Part shown: one piece after another, positions 26,600 through 34,783 of the stretch | Layout: every line of letters starts with the position of its first letter | Position numbering within the stretch: position 1 is the stretch's first letter | Source of the DNA: Thermohalobaculum sp951813525 | GTDB taxonomy: Bacteria; Pseudomonadota; Alphaproteobacteria; Rhodobacterales; Rhodobacteraceae | Direction of reading: 5' to 3' | Length of the DNA: 64,000 bases | Assembly: GCA_951813525.2 (NCBI GenBank) | Contig: CATOTJ020000003.1 | Coordinates: forward strand, 1,054,001 to 1,118,000 | Position numbers and translations under genes: made by a program | The notes under the pieces: generated by a model | What the model was told of the DNA's origin: nothing | The model's input: only the letters and a program-made list of their open reading frames with translations | Databases searched by the model: none

Positions 26600-27538
26600 A
26601 TGAAATATCTGCTTCTCCTCGCGCTCGGTGCGGCGCTGGCCGCCTGTGCGCCCGCTGCGGCTGGGCAAGGCAATCGGCTGTCCGACCGCGAAGCGCTCGA
26701 AATTTCCTCCCACCCTGTCGCCATCAAGGGCGGGACGCTGAACGGCTTGCGATTGCGCGGGACCGTCGTGCTGACTGCAGATCACGGCGCCTTTGGCGGC
26801 TTTTCCGGTTTGAAAATCGCCGATGGCCGGATGCTGGCGGTCAGCGACGTCGGATGGCTCTTGAACGCACCCCTGATCGATGACGGCGATGGGCTGCGGC
26901 CCGGCGCGGCAGAGTTCGTCGCATTGCGCGACAGCGATGGCGAGCGGTTCGACAAAAAGGGCGGCGATGCCGAGGGCGTGGCCGGATCGCCGGATGACTA
27001 TGCCCTCTCATTCGAACGCGATCATCGGATCACGGCTGCCACCCCTCGCGGACAGGCAGAAATCCGGCACCGGGCCTTCGAGACGCTGCGCTCGAATTCG
27101 GGGATCGAGGCACTGGCCCGGCTTCCCGATGGCCGCCTGCTTGCAATCGCCGAAGGACACCGCAGCGGCGGAGCACCGGCGTTCTTGATAACCGGCGAGA
27201 CGGTCGAAACCGGAGCGCTGCCGCTGAACGTCGAGCACTACGTGACGGGCGCCGATTTTGGACCCGATGGCCGTCTATATGTCGTCCTGCGCGACTATTC
27301 ATTCCTTTCCGGCGTCTCGATCCGGATCCATCGCTACGGGCTGGCTGAAAACGGGTTCCCGGACCAAAGGTCTCGCGAGGTTTTGGCAGAGTTTGAAAGC
27401 GAAAGCGGCATCGACAATATGGAGGGGATCGCGCGTTGGCGCGACGCCAAGGGCATTCTGCGCCTAACCCTGATTTCCGACAATAATTTCAACGCGCTGC
27501 AGCGAACGCTTGTCATCGATTTCGAGGTCCTCGAATAG
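26600..27538 (+). CDS. Esterase-like activity of phytase family lipoprotein
   Basis: A 312-residue protein of the esterase-like phytase-related beta-propeller family. Lipobox LAACAP near residues 13-18 predicts a lipid-anchored envelope protein. Propeller strands carry motifs GFSGLKIADGRMLAVSD, NSGIEALARLPDGRLLAIAE and NMEGIARWRDAKG. Biochemical activity in the family is poorly defined. It starts 9 bases after mepA and is probably co-transcribed with it. Convergent with the LOG gene on the other strand. Confidence 0.82.
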   Translation: MKYLLLLALGAALAACAPAAAGQGNRLSDREALEISSHPVAIKGGTLNGLRLRGTVVLTADHGAFGGFSGLKIADGRMLAVSDVGWLLNAPLIDDGDGLRPGAAEFVALRDSDGERFDKKGGDAEGVAGSPDDYALSFERDHRITAATPRGQAEIRHRAFETLRSNSGIEALARLPDGRLLAIAEGHRSGGAPAFLITGETVETGALPLNVEHYVTGADFGPDGRLYVVLRDYSFLSGVSIRIHRYGLAENGFPDQRSREVLAEFESESGIDNMEGIARWRDAKGILRLTLISDNNFNALQRTLVIDFEVLE

Positions 27539-27573
27539 GCAATCAGCCAGCCCGCCAGCCCCCGAAAACCCGC

Positions 27574-28380
27574 CTATTGCGGCGCGATCTCGGCCCAGGC
27601 CTCTTCCGCCGTATCGACAAACCGGAATAGATCCAGGTCGTCTGGCCCGATGGTTCCGGCATCCAGCAGCGCTTCCCAATTCACAATGCTGTTCCAGAAG
27701 TCGCGCCCGAACAGCAGCACCGGCACCCGCGCCATCCGCTCGGTCTGAATCAGCGTCAGCGTCTCGAATAACTCATCCAGCGTGCCATAGCCCCCGGGAA
27801 AGACCGCGACCGCCGCGGCCCGCATCAGGAAATGCATCTTGCGGATCGCGAAATAGTGGAAGTTAAAGCACAGCTCGGGTGTCACGTATTCGTTCGGCGC
27901 CTGCTCGTGGGGCAGTACGATATTCAGCCCGATCGATCTTGCGCCCACGTCCTGGGCACCGCGGTTTCCCGCCTCCATCACCCCAGGCCCGCCGCCCGTG
28001 ACGACGACATATTCGCCGCCGCCCCGCGCCATGCTTTCGCGGCTGGCGATGGCCGCGAATTTCCGCGCTTCGTCATAATAATCCGCCAGCCCGGCCAACG
28101 TCTCGGTCCGCGCCTCCGCGCGCTTGTCCGGCTCGGGTATCCGCGCGCCGCCGAACAGCACGACGGTTGACGTGATGCCTTCCTCGTTCATTGCCATTTC
28201 GGGCTTCAAAAGCTCCAATTGCAACCGAACCGGACGCAGATCTTCATGCTTCATGAAGTCCCGGTCCTCGAATGCCAGGCGATAGGCCGGGGCGCGGGTC
28301 TGCGCCGTATCCGGGGCGCGGTCGACGATGGCGGCATCGGCCTGGGCAGACTTGTATCGGGAAATACGGTGTTCGGTCAT
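27574..28380 (-). CDS. LOG family protein (TIGR00730, Rossmann fold)
   Basis: A 268-residue LOG-type protein. The nucleotide-binding motifs GGGPGVMEAGNRGA and PGGYGTLDELFETLT (the PGGxGTxxE signature) are intact. Plant and some bacterial members are cytokinin riboside 5'-monophosphate phosphoribohydrolases; most bacterial roles are open. Length fits the longer type. ATG at 28380, with ggag upstream, is chosen over an in-frame ATG at 28422. It is divergent from dapD, about 94 bases away. Confidence 0.9.
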   Translation of the reverse strand: MTEHRISRYKSAQADAAIVDRAPDTAQTRAPAYRLAFEDRDFMKHEDLRPVRLQLELLKPEMAMNEEGITSTVVLFGGARIPEPDKRAEARTETLAGLADYYDEARKFAAIASRESMARGGGEYVVVTGGGPGVMEAGNRGAQDVGARSIGLNIVLPHEQAPNEYVTPELCFNFHYFAIRKMHFLMRAAAVAVFPGGYGTLDELFETLTLIQTERMARVPVLLFGRDFWNSIVNWEALLDAGTIGPDDLDLFRFVDTAEEAWAEIAPQ

Positions 28381-28474
28381 TGGATACTCCAGCGAAGGGG
28401 AGCGCACGATTGCGCGTCGCATCCGATCTGTCTATACCCCGCTCCGCCTGAACATTGCGACCGAGGAGTAGGTC

Positions 28475-29320
28475 ATGAACAACGCCGAACTGGAATCCGC
28501 GATCGAAGCGGCCTGGGATGACCGCGACAATATCAGCTCCTCGACCAGCGGCAGTGTTCGCGAGGCGGTCGAGACGACCTTGGGCGCCATGGACAAGGGC
28601 GAACTTCGCGTCGCCGAAAAGGGCGCAGATGGCAATTGGGCCGTCAATCAATGGGCCAAGAAGGCGGTATTGCTGTCCTTTCGGTTGAACGACATGGCGC
28701 CAATTTCAGGCGGCCCGGGCGGCGCAACCTGGTGGGACAAGGTTCCATCCAAATTTGAAGGATGGGGCGAAAATCAATGGGCGGCTGCAGGGTTCCGCGC
28801 GGTCCCGAACTGCACCGTGCGCCGGTCCGCCTATATCGCGCCGGGCGTCGTTCTGATGCCGTCCTTTGTCAACCTGGGTGCCTATGTTGATTCGGGCACC
28901 ATGGTGGACACTTGGGCAACCGTCGGCTCGTGCGCCCAGATCGGCAAAGATGTGCATATCTCGGGCGGCGCCGGGATCGGCGGCGTGCTGGAGCCGTTGC
29001 AGGCCGGCCCTGTGATCATCGAGGACAATTGCTTCATCGGCGCCCGGTCGGAAGTCGTCGAGGGTGTCGTCGTCCGCGAAGGCTCGGTCATCTCGATGGG
29101 CGTCTTCATCGGCGCCTCGACCAAGATCATCGATCGCGTGACGGGCGAGGTCCATATGGGCGAAGTTCCGGCCTACTCGGTTGTCGTGCCGGGCACACAG
29201 CCCGGCAAACCGCTTGCCGACGGCTCGCCCGGTCCGGGCCTTTACTGCGCCGTCATCATCAAGCGGGTCGATGAACGCACGCGCTCGAAAACGTCGATCA
29301 ACGATCTCTTGCGGGACTGA
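28475..29320 (+). CDS. dapD: 2,3,4,5-tetrahydropyridine-2,6-dicarboxylate N-succinyltransferase
   Basis: A 281-residue DapD of the succinylase branch of lysine/diaminopimelate synthesis. An N-terminal helical domain is followed by a left-handed beta-helix with hexapeptide-repeat segments such as SAYIAPGVVLMPSFVNLGA, CFIGARSEVVEGV and GVFIGASTKI; SAYIAPG and GGAGIGGVLEP belong to the conserved catalytic region. The ATG at 28475 follows gaggag. The GlsB-type and overlapping hypothetical genes that follow within 16 bases look like one transcript. Confidence 0.96.
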   Translation: MNNAELESAIEAAWDDRDNISSSTSGSVREAVETTLGAMDKGELRVAEKGADGNWAVNQWAKKAVLLSFRLNDMAPISGGPGGATWWDKVPSKFEGWGENQWAAAGFRAVPNCTVRRSAYIAPGVVLMPSFVNLGAYVDSGTMVDTWATVGSCAQIGKDVHISGGAGIGGVLEPLQAGPVIIEDNCFIGARSEVVEGVVVREGSVISMGVFIGASTKIIDRVTGEVHMGEVPAYSVVVPGTQPGKPLADGSPGPGLYCAVIIKRVDERTRSKTSINDLLRD

Positions 29321-29335
29321 CGAAAGGACGGCGCC

Positions 29336-29590
29336 ATGGAAGGCCTGGGATGGATCATGACCGTGTTGATCGGGGGCATTGCAGGTTGGCTTGCCTCGCG
29401 CATCATGAACGCCCAGCAGGGCCTTCTGATGAACATCGTCATGGGGATCCTGGGCGCCGTTGTTCTGAACGGGCTGCTCGAATTCGTGCTGCAACGGACC
29501 TGGGGCGGGTTGATCGGTCAACTGGCCACTGCCGTCGGCGGGGCCTGCATCCTGATCTGGGTCTGGCGGACGATTCGTGGCCGGGGCTGA
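29336..29590 (+). CDS. GlsB/YeaQ/YmgE family stress membrane protein
   Basis: An 84-residue transglycosylase-associated-family protein with three predicted transmembrane helices. The family glycines are visible: IGGIAGWLASRIM and MNIVMGILGAVV, then GGLIGQLATAVGGACILIW. Such proteins are commonly stress-induced; their function is unknown. An aaggacgg Shine-Dalgarno precedes the ATG. It follows dapD by 15 bases and overlaps the next frame by 14 bases. Confidence 0.88.
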   Translation: MEGLGWIMTVLIGGIAGWLASRIMNAQQGLLMNIVMGILGAVVLNGLLEFVLQRTWGGLIGQLATAVGGACILIWVWRTIRGRG

Positions 29591-29924
29591 GGAAAAGTCA
29601 GCCAGGGGCAATGGCCGCGCCCCCGATGTCTACACGCTGATCGTTCAGGTCGGCCGGTCCGACGGCGACGGCCTGCCTGACGACACAACCGGCGCTGCAT
29701 TGCTGTGCTATGCGGCTGGCCGCGACGATGCCGAGGCCGTTCGCGAAACGGTTGCCGTCCTGCGTCAGGCGGAAATGTCACCACTGGAAGTCGAATCGCT
29801 CGGCTCGCGAACCGAGCGCGAAGCAGCAGGCGATCAGATCGACACTGACGACGCCGCCCTGATGGACCGTGCAATCGTAGAAAACGCCGTTCTCGTGGTT
29901 AACGTGACGACCTTCGACGACTGA
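29577..29924 (+). CDS. Hypothetical acidic protein
   Basis: A 115-residue acidic protein, GTG start, beginning 14 bases inside the preceding membrane-protein gene. No membrane helix or signal is seen. The core VYTLIVQVGRSDGDGLPD, AALLCYAAGRDDAEAVRETV and AIVENAVLVVNVTTFD reads like a small alpha/beta domain. I do not recognise the family. The overlap, gap-free strand and codon use resemble the neighbours, so it is likely real and co-transcribed with dapD. The start could be internal. Confidence 0.6.
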   Translation: MAGAEEKSARGNGRAPDVYTLIVQVGRSDGDGLPDDTTGAALLCYAAGRDDAEAVRETVAVLRQAEMSPLEVESLGSRTEREAAGDQIDTDDAALMDRAIVENAVLVVNVTTFDD

Positions 29925-30147
29925 ACGGCGCAAGCCGGATCTTCAAGCAAACTTCGTCCACATCCCGGCGGATCGATATGCCCCGGTAACGCCGTCGGAT
30001 ATTGGCGCAAAAATGGGGAAAAAACCCAGATTATCTTGAAGCGGTCTCTGCCGGCCTTTCCCCTGGCCCAACAACCGACTTGCCTTCACTGCATTTGCGC
30101 ATCTGATGGGCGAAATAACCGCGGAAGATCCACGAAAGATTATCCCG

Positions 30148-30164
30148 GATATACATTGTATATC
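30148..30164. promoter_or_regulatory. Perfect palindrome, candidate operator
   Basis: gatataca, one central t, tgtatatc: an exact 8+1+8 inverted repeat, AT-rich in a GC-rich genome and upstream of a transporter ATPase gene. The shape fits a dimeric repressor site such as GntR-type operators. The regulator is unknown. Confidence 0.45.
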
Positions 30165-30169
30165 TCACC

Positions 30170-30186
30170 TCGCCGAAAATCGGCGA
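30170..30186. other. Short perfect hairpin beside the palindrome
   Basis: tcgccga, aaa loop, tcggcga: a 7-base perfect stem starting six bases after the palindrome. It has no T tail on either strand, so it is not an obvious terminator. It might be a second operator half or an RNA leader stem. Confidence 0.4.
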
Positions 30187-30369
30187 AGTGCAAGGCATTC
30201 AAAAAGTAAGTGCCAGACGTCGATCGGGTAAGTGCGACGCCCGGCAAAGAAGAAGAGCCAGACACCGTTCCGCGAAGTGATTTGCACCTAGTGAACAGCC
30301 CAATCCGGTGCTTGAACCGGCATGGCTGCATTGCTAGCTATGTCCCGAGTTAACTGGTCGGGAATTTTC

Positions 30370-31485
30370 GTGAACGCGACGCAGGCACCGCAACGATTGG
30401 CCCTACGGGGGCTTTCCTGCGCCTTTGATGGGTTGCGGGCTGTCGATGACCTGACGCTGGACGTTGGCGCGGGCGAAATCGTCTGCCTTCTCGGCCCGTC
30501 AGGCTGCGGCAAGTCGACGACATTGCGCATCGCAGCGGGTGTCGAGCGACAGCAAACGGGCAGCGTCAGCGTCGATGGCCGGGTCGTTTCCGACGCTGCA
30601 ACGCACGAACCGCCCGAAGCCCGCGCAATCGGCCTGATGTTCCAGGATTTTGCGCTATTCCCGCACCTGACTGTCGCGGAAAACGTGGCCTTCGGCCTGA
30701 AGCGGCGTACATCCAACCGCGCGGCAGTTGTGCAGGATTACCTCGACCGGGTCGGTTTGCCCGATTTCGGCGACAAATATCCGCACATGCTGTCGGGCGG
30801 CGAGCAACAGCGTGTGGCCCTGGCCCGCGCGCTGGCGCCGAAGCCACGCATCATGTTGATGGATGAGCCGTTTTCCGGCCTGGACAACCGCCTGCGCGAT
30901 GAGGTCCGCGATGAAGCGCTATCAATCCTCAAGGAAGAGGGGGCTGCCGTCCTGCTGGTCACTCATGAACCGGACGAGGCGATGCGTATGGCCGACCGTA
31001 TCGCCCTGATGCGCGCCGGTCGGATTGTACAGCTGGGCGCGCCCTACCATGTCTATAACTATCCCGTGGACCGCGAGGCGGCGGCTTTCTTCTCGGACAT
31101 CAATGTTGTTCACGGCACCGTCCAGTCCCGTCAGACCGACACACCCTTTGGGCTGTTCCTGACGCCGGGCTTGGTCGATGACGCCGAAGTCGAAATTATC
31201 ATTCGGCCTCAACACCTTAAGATCCAGGCTGGCGAAAACCCGGAAATCAAGCCCGCCGACGGCGCGCCCGCCCGCGGCGTCGTGCAGCGCGCACGGTTCA
31301 TCGGTGCGCAAAGCCTGATCGAGGTGCGCATGGACCATGATGGCGGGGTGCTGCGGGCAACGGTGCCGCACGCTTATCTGCCGGACCCTGGCACGACCGT
31401 GTGGCTGTCGATGCGTCGTGACCGCTGTTTCGTGTTTCCCTGCAAAGCACAAACCAAGGTGGCCTCGCCGTTCGCAGCACAGTAG
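30370..31485 (+). CDS. ABC transporter ATP-binding protein, FbpC/PotA type
   Basis: A 371-residue importer ATPase of the iron(III)/polyamine/thiamine class. Walker A GPSGCGKST, signature LSGGEQQRVALARAL, Walker B IMLMDEPFSGLD and switch histidine LLVTHEPDEAM are intact; a C-terminal TOBE-like domain spans about residues 245-360 (VEIIIRPQHLKI). No permease or binding-protein gene is next to it, so it is an orphan here. The GTG at 30370 gives the usual short N-terminus; in-frame ATGs at 30322 and 30340 are alternatives. Substrate is unknown. Confidence 0.88.
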   Translation: MNATQAPQRLALRGLSCAFDGLRAVDDLTLDVGAGEIVCLLGPSGCGKSTTLRIAAGVERQQTGSVSVDGRVVSDAATHEPPEARAIGLMFQDFALFPHLTVAENVAFGLKRRTSNRAAVVQDYLDRVGLPDFGDKYPHMLSGGEQQRVALARALAPKPRIMLMDEPFSGLDNRLRDEVRDEALSILKEEGAAVLLVTHEPDEAMRMADRIALMRAGRIVQLGAPYHVYNYPVDREAAAFFSDINVVHGTVQSRQTDTPFGLFLTPGLVDDAEVEIIIRPQHLKIQAGENPEIKPADGAPARGVVQRARFIGAQSLIEVRMDHDGGVLRATVPHAYLPDPGTTVWLSMRRDRCFVFPCKAQTKVASPFAAQ

Positions 31486-31543
31486 ACTTGACCCTCTGAA
31501 CCACAGCAGCACGATAGTCGCTAAGGCAAAGTTAGGGGCAGCC

Positions 31544-31774
31544 ATGATGGATATCCGAATTCTGACGATCTTCGGCTGGGTCACGCTCAGTGTTCAGGTC
31601 GTTGGCCTGATTGCGACGGCGCTTTACATGATGTTCCTTGGCGGATTGATGTTCTACTCGATCCAGACCTTCGAATCCGCGCCCGTCGCGCCGCCCAAGG
31701 CGCCGGAGGAACGCCTCATACCTGTCCCATTGCCCGAAAAGAAGGGCGCCGCGCCGTCGCCGGGCCTGGTTTGA
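31544..31774 (+). CDS. Small single-helix membrane protein upstream of tatA
   Basis: A 76-residue protein with one long hydrophobic segment (about residues 9-40, GWVTLSVQVVGLIATALYMM) and a proline-rich cytoplasmic or periplasmic tail (APVAPPKAPEERLIPVPLPE). Two adjacent ATGs (31544, 31547) can start it after aggggca. Family is not recognised. It belongs to a run of three short membrane-protein genes leading into tatABC. Confidence 0.6.
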   Translation: MMDIRILTIFGWVTLSVQVVGLIATALYMMFLGGLMFYSIQTFESAPVAPPKAPEERLIPVPLPEKKGAAPSPGLV

Positions 31775-31801
31775 ACCGCCCCTAAACGAAAAGGATCCGA
31801 A

Positions 31802-32029
31802 ATGCGCAGTGAACCCGCCGACCTTTTTGGCAGCAGCGAGATTTTCGCGCTGATGATGGCAGCGATTTTGGCTGCCGTGGTCATCCTTTACCTGGTGGGC
31901 AGCGTTGTCGGACCCCAGTCGCGGGCCGAGCCTTCTGCCGACCCCGCACCACTGGCGGCCCCGCAAACCGGGGCAATTCCGTTGCCAAGACCTGAGCGGC
32001 CCGTTGAAATTGGTCCTGCAACCGTCTGA
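31802..32029 (+). CDS. Small single-helix membrane protein upstream of tatA
   Basis: A 75-residue protein with one membrane helix (about residues 13-36, ALMMAAILAAVVILYLVGSVV) and a proline-rich tail ending RPERPVEIGPATV. An aaaaggatc Shine-Dalgarno lies in front of the ATG. It resembles the preceding gene in layout (helix plus proline-rich tail), although direct sequence similarity is low. Family is not recognised; a link to Tat translocation is only suggested by position. Confidence 0.6.
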   Translation: MRSEPADLFGSSEIFALMMAAILAAVVILYLVGSVVGPQSRAEPSADPAPLAAPQTGAIPLPRPERPVEIGPATV

Positions 32030-32164
32030 TTTCAGCACATTTTGCCGCAGATTAATTGCCCTTAACCATTTTGCGCCCCTTGGAGTGCGCCCGGCGATGG
32101 TTTAAGTGAGGGTCAGAGGGATCAATTCGTGGGCGCGTGTCGCCCATTCATGGGAGGTAAGGTG

Positions 32165-32413
32165 ATGACTGCGCACCTTTCGACATTGTTTATCAACAAT
32201 ATCGGACCGCTGGGTCTGATCGTCATTCTGGTCGTTGTGCTGCTGCTGTTCGGGCGCGGCAAAATTCCGGCGCTGATGGGTGACGTGGCCAAGGGCATCA
32301 AAAGCTTCAAAAAGGGGATGAAAGAAGATCCCGAAGAGGCTGAAGCCAAAGTCGAAAACAAGTCCGAGTCTGCGATCGACGTGACCCCTGCAAAGGAAGA
32401 GAAAAAGGCCTGA
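32165..32413 (+). CDS. tatA: Sec-independent translocase protein TatA
   Basis: An 82-residue TatA: N-terminal membrane helix (GPLGLIVILVVVLLLF), the hinge FGRGKIPALM and an amphipathic helix GDVAKGIKSFKKGMKE, then an acidic lysine-rich tail. TatA oligomers form the pore for folded twin-arginine proteins. The start at 32165 follows gggaggtaagg; an upstream GTG at 32129 lacks support. It is followed by tatB 38 bases on. Confidence 0.94.
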   Translation: MTAHLSTLFINNIGPLGLIVILVVVLLLFGRGKIPALMGDVAKGIKSFKKGMKEDPEEAEAKVENKSESAIDVTPAKEEKKA

Positions 32414-32451
32414 TCGGCCGCCCCTGACGGGGATCTTCCTGGGAGCGTCAA

Positions 32452-32973
32452 ATGCTGGACATGGGCTGGACCGAGATACTGGTCATCGGTGTGGTCGCGC
32501 TGATCGTGGTCGGACCAAAGGACCTGCCGCGCATGATGCGCACCGTTGGCCAATATGCCGGCAAGCTGCGCGGCATGGCGCGCGAGTTCCAACGCTCGAT
32601 GGACGACGCTGCGCGCGATGCCGATTTGGCCGAATTTAAGGACATCAAGGACACGTTATCGGACGTGAAGTCCGTTCAGTCCGATGCTGCCAGCGCAATC
32701 CGCAAAGGCATGTCCGAAATCGACAAAGAGATCGACAAACAGGCGGATTTGAAGGCCGAGGGAACGGGCGATACGACAAAGCCCGCCGAAAAGCCCGCCG
32801 AAGGCGCGCCACAGACGAAACCATCGTCCAGCATGTCGACCACAGCGGCGCCCGTGGACAAGCCCGATCCATCAGCCGGGATGAGCACGGGTCCCGAACC
32901 CGGCGATCTGGCCGATGAACCCGTGAGCGCTGCCGCCCCGGCGCCAGAGCCGCGCACCGCGAGCGGCGCATGA
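32452..32973 (+). CDS. tatB: Sec-independent translocase protein TatB
   Basis: A 173-residue TatB. It begins MLDMGWTEILVIGVVALIVVGPKDLP, with the glutamate and proline typical of TatB, followed by an amphipathic helix (MMRTVGQYAGKLRGMAREFQ) and a long, low-complexity Pro/Ala/Glu-rich tail. TatB with TatC binds Tat signal peptides in the inner membrane. The stop overlaps the tatC start by four bases (ATGA). Confidence 0.95.
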   Translation: MLDMGWTEILVIGVVALIVVGPKDLPRMMRTVGQYAGKLRGMAREFQRSMDDAARDADLAEFKDIKDTLSDVKSVQSDAASAIRKGMSEIDKEIDKQADLKAEGTGDTTKPAEKPAEGAPQTKPSSSMSTTAAPVDKPDPSAGMSTGPEPGDLADEPVSAAAPAPEPRTASGA

Positions 32974-33833
32974 CCGACAATCATATCGAGGAAAGCTCGG
33001 CCCCGCTGATCGAGCACCTGACCGAATTGCGCAATCGCCTGATGTGGGCGTTGGGCGCTTTCGTTGTGATGATCCTGGTGATCTTCCCGTTCGCGCAAGA
33101 CGTCTACGATATTCTGACCAAGCCAGCCTGCGATATTCTGATCGAACGCCATGGCGCATGTGATTTCCAAGTCATTGATATTCACGGCATCTTCTTCGTG
33201 CATATCTCGCTCGCGATATTTGGCGGTTTCTGCGTCGCCTTTCCTTTTATCGCTTTTCAGCTTTGGCGTTTTGTAGCGCCCGGCCTCTATAAATCCGAGC
33301 AGTCGGCGTTCTTGCCGTTCCTCATCGCGTCTCCGGTCCTTTTCATTCTTGGCGCATCGTTCGCCTATTTCGCTGCGATGCCTTTGGCGATGGAGTTTTT
33401 CATCGGCTACGAGCAGGCCGCTAGGGAAGCAACCGACGAATTGCGGTTGAAAGTTATCCCAGACGCTCGATCGTACCTGCGCCTTGCGATGAAGTTCATC
33501 ATTGTCTTTGGCCTTTGTTTCCAATTGCCGGTCGCATTGACGCTGATGGGAAAAGCAGGTCTTTGCACGGCTGAAGGGCTGAAGCGAAACCGCAAATATG
33601 CCGTCGTCGGCATCCTGGTTGTCGCCGCCGTCGCGACCCCGCCGGATGTTTTCAGCCAGGTCCTTCTCTTCGGTGTGGTTTATGGCCTCTATGAAGGCTC
33701 GATTTTCCTGGTCCAGATCGTCGAAAGAAAGCGCAAAGAAAAATGGCGCGAGGAAGGTTACGACCCGGATGACGACTGGGACGATGACGACGAAGATGAA
33801 CCCGATCATGCGGGCGCCGAGAAGGGGGCCTGA
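32970..33833 (+). CDS. tatC: Sec-independent translocase protein TatC
   Basis: A 287-residue TatC with six predicted membrane helices. The signal-peptide-binding N-terminus reads APLIEHLTELRNRLMWAL, and the family segments FPFIAFQLWRFVAPGLY and SPVLFILGASFAYFAAMP are present. The C-terminus is unusually acidic (EEGYDPDDDWDDDDEDEPDH). The downstream DUF815 gene starts directly at the next base after the stop, so the four genes form one operon. Confidence 0.96.
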   Translation: MTDNHIEESSAPLIEHLTELRNRLMWALGAFVVMILVIFPFAQDVYDILTKPACDILIERHGACDFQVIDIHGIFFVHISLAIFGGFCVAFPFIAFQLWRFVAPGLYKSEQSAFLPFLIASPVLFILGASFAYFAAMPLAMEFFIGYEQAAREATDELRLKVIPDARSYLRLAMKFIIVFGLCFQLPVALTLMGKAGLCTAEGLKRNRKYAVVGILVVAAVATPPDVFSQVLLFGVVYGLYEGSIFLVQIVERKRKEKWREEGYDPDDDWDDDDEDEPDHAGAEKGA

Positions 33834-34688
33834 GTGGACGGGCGCGTGACCGAGGCGCTGGAGCGAATTGCCGGTGCGTTGGAGCGGATTGCCCCCGCCC
33901 CATCAGGCGCGCCGGACTGGACCCGGGCCGATGCCTGGATGTGGTCGACCGAACCTGATGCGTTGATCGCGGTACCGCGGGTTAACCGGGTTGAGATGGA
34001 CCTTCTGGTCGGCATCGATCGCGCCCGTGACACGTTGATGGACAACACCGTTCGTTTTGCCAAAGGGTTCCCGGCGAACAACGCGCTGTTGTGGGGCGCG
34101 CGAGGCATGGGTAAGTCCTCGCTGACGAAAGCGGCCCATGCCGCCGCCAATGCCGAGATTGGCGGGTTGCACCTGATCGAGATCCACCGCGAAGATATCC
34201 CGACCATTGGTCGATTGATGGACCTGGTGCGCGGCACCGATCAACGCTTTCTGATCTTTTGCGACGATCTCAGCTTCGACAAGGACGACCAGCATTACAA
34301 ATCGCTGAAGGCCATCCTGGACGGCGGCATCGCCGGGCGCCCGGAAAATGTGCTGTTTTATGCGACCTCGAACCGGCGCCATCTGATGCCGCGCGACATG
34401 ATCGAGAACGAGCGTTCCTCGGCCATTAATCCTTCCGAGGCGACAGAGGAGAAGGTCTCGCTCTCTGACCGCTTCGGTCTGTGGCTTGGCTTTCATCCAT
34501 GCGGGCAGGACGAGTATCTGTCGATGATCCGGGGATATTGCGATCACTACGGGATCGAGATCACGGACGAGGATTTGCGCGCCGAGGCGATTGAATGGCG
34601 CCAGACACGCGGCGCAGTCTCGGGCCGGGTTGCCTGGCAATATGTACAGGACCTGGCCGGGCGCCGCGGCGTGCAAATCAGCGATTAA
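33834..34688 (+). CDS. DUF815 family AAA-type ATP-binding protein
   Basis: A 284-residue protein of the DUF815 (AAA-like P-loop) family. Walker A LLWGARGMGKSSLTKA lies near residue 85, Walker B FLIFCDDLSFD near residue 140, and the sensor-like FYATSNRRHLMP follows. GTG at 33834 starts immediately after the tatC stop. Function is not established; genes of this family are common near tat/nlpD loci in the Rhodobacterales, so an envelope or chaperone-like role is a guess. Confidence 0.88.
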   Translation: MDGRVTEALERIAGALERIAPAPSGAPDWTRADAWMWSTEPDALIAVPRVNRVEMDLLVGIDRARDTLMDNTVRFAKGFPANNALLWGARGMGKSSLTKAAHAAANAEIGGLHLIEIHREDIPTIGRLMDLVRGTDQRFLIFCDDLSFDKDDQHYKSLKAILDGGIAGRPENVLFYATSNRRHLMPRDMIENERSSAINPSEATEEKVSLSDRFGLWLGFHPCGQDEYLSMIRGYCDHYGIEITDEDLRAEAIEWRQTRGAVSGRVAWQYVQDLAGRRGVQISD

Positions 34689-34717
34689 GACACTTTCAGC
34701 GTGCTTTCACCGGTCGG

Positions 34718-34737
34718 GGTCCGTGTGGCCTCGGACC
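34718..34737. terminator. Weak hairpin between convergent genes
   Basis: ggtccg (34718-34723) pairs with cggacc (34732-34737) around an 8-base loop, in the gap between the convergent DUF815 and methyltransferase genes. No T tail is seen on either strand, so termination is only possible, perhaps factor-dependent. Confidence 0.25.
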
Positions 34738-34783
34738 TTGACGTCGGAACACTTGGCATAAACCGGTCAGATCGTGGGCGGTT

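Larger units (their letters stand above)
29925..30369. other. Longest gene-poor stretch in the window
   Basis: No convincing coding frame was found here. It holds a perfect 17-base palindrome and a hairpin (listed separately), two copies of gtaagtgc (30206-30213 and 30238-30245) and several gaagtg words. Local AT content around 30140-30165 is higher than in neighbouring genes. It is the only place to seek the promoter of the ABC ATPase gene. Confidence 0.7.

Noticed and set aside
30206..30245. Repeated gtaagtgc words suggesting insertion-sequence ends
   Set aside because: No transposase fragment, no target-site duplication and only eight matching bases, so an IS remnant cannot be supported.
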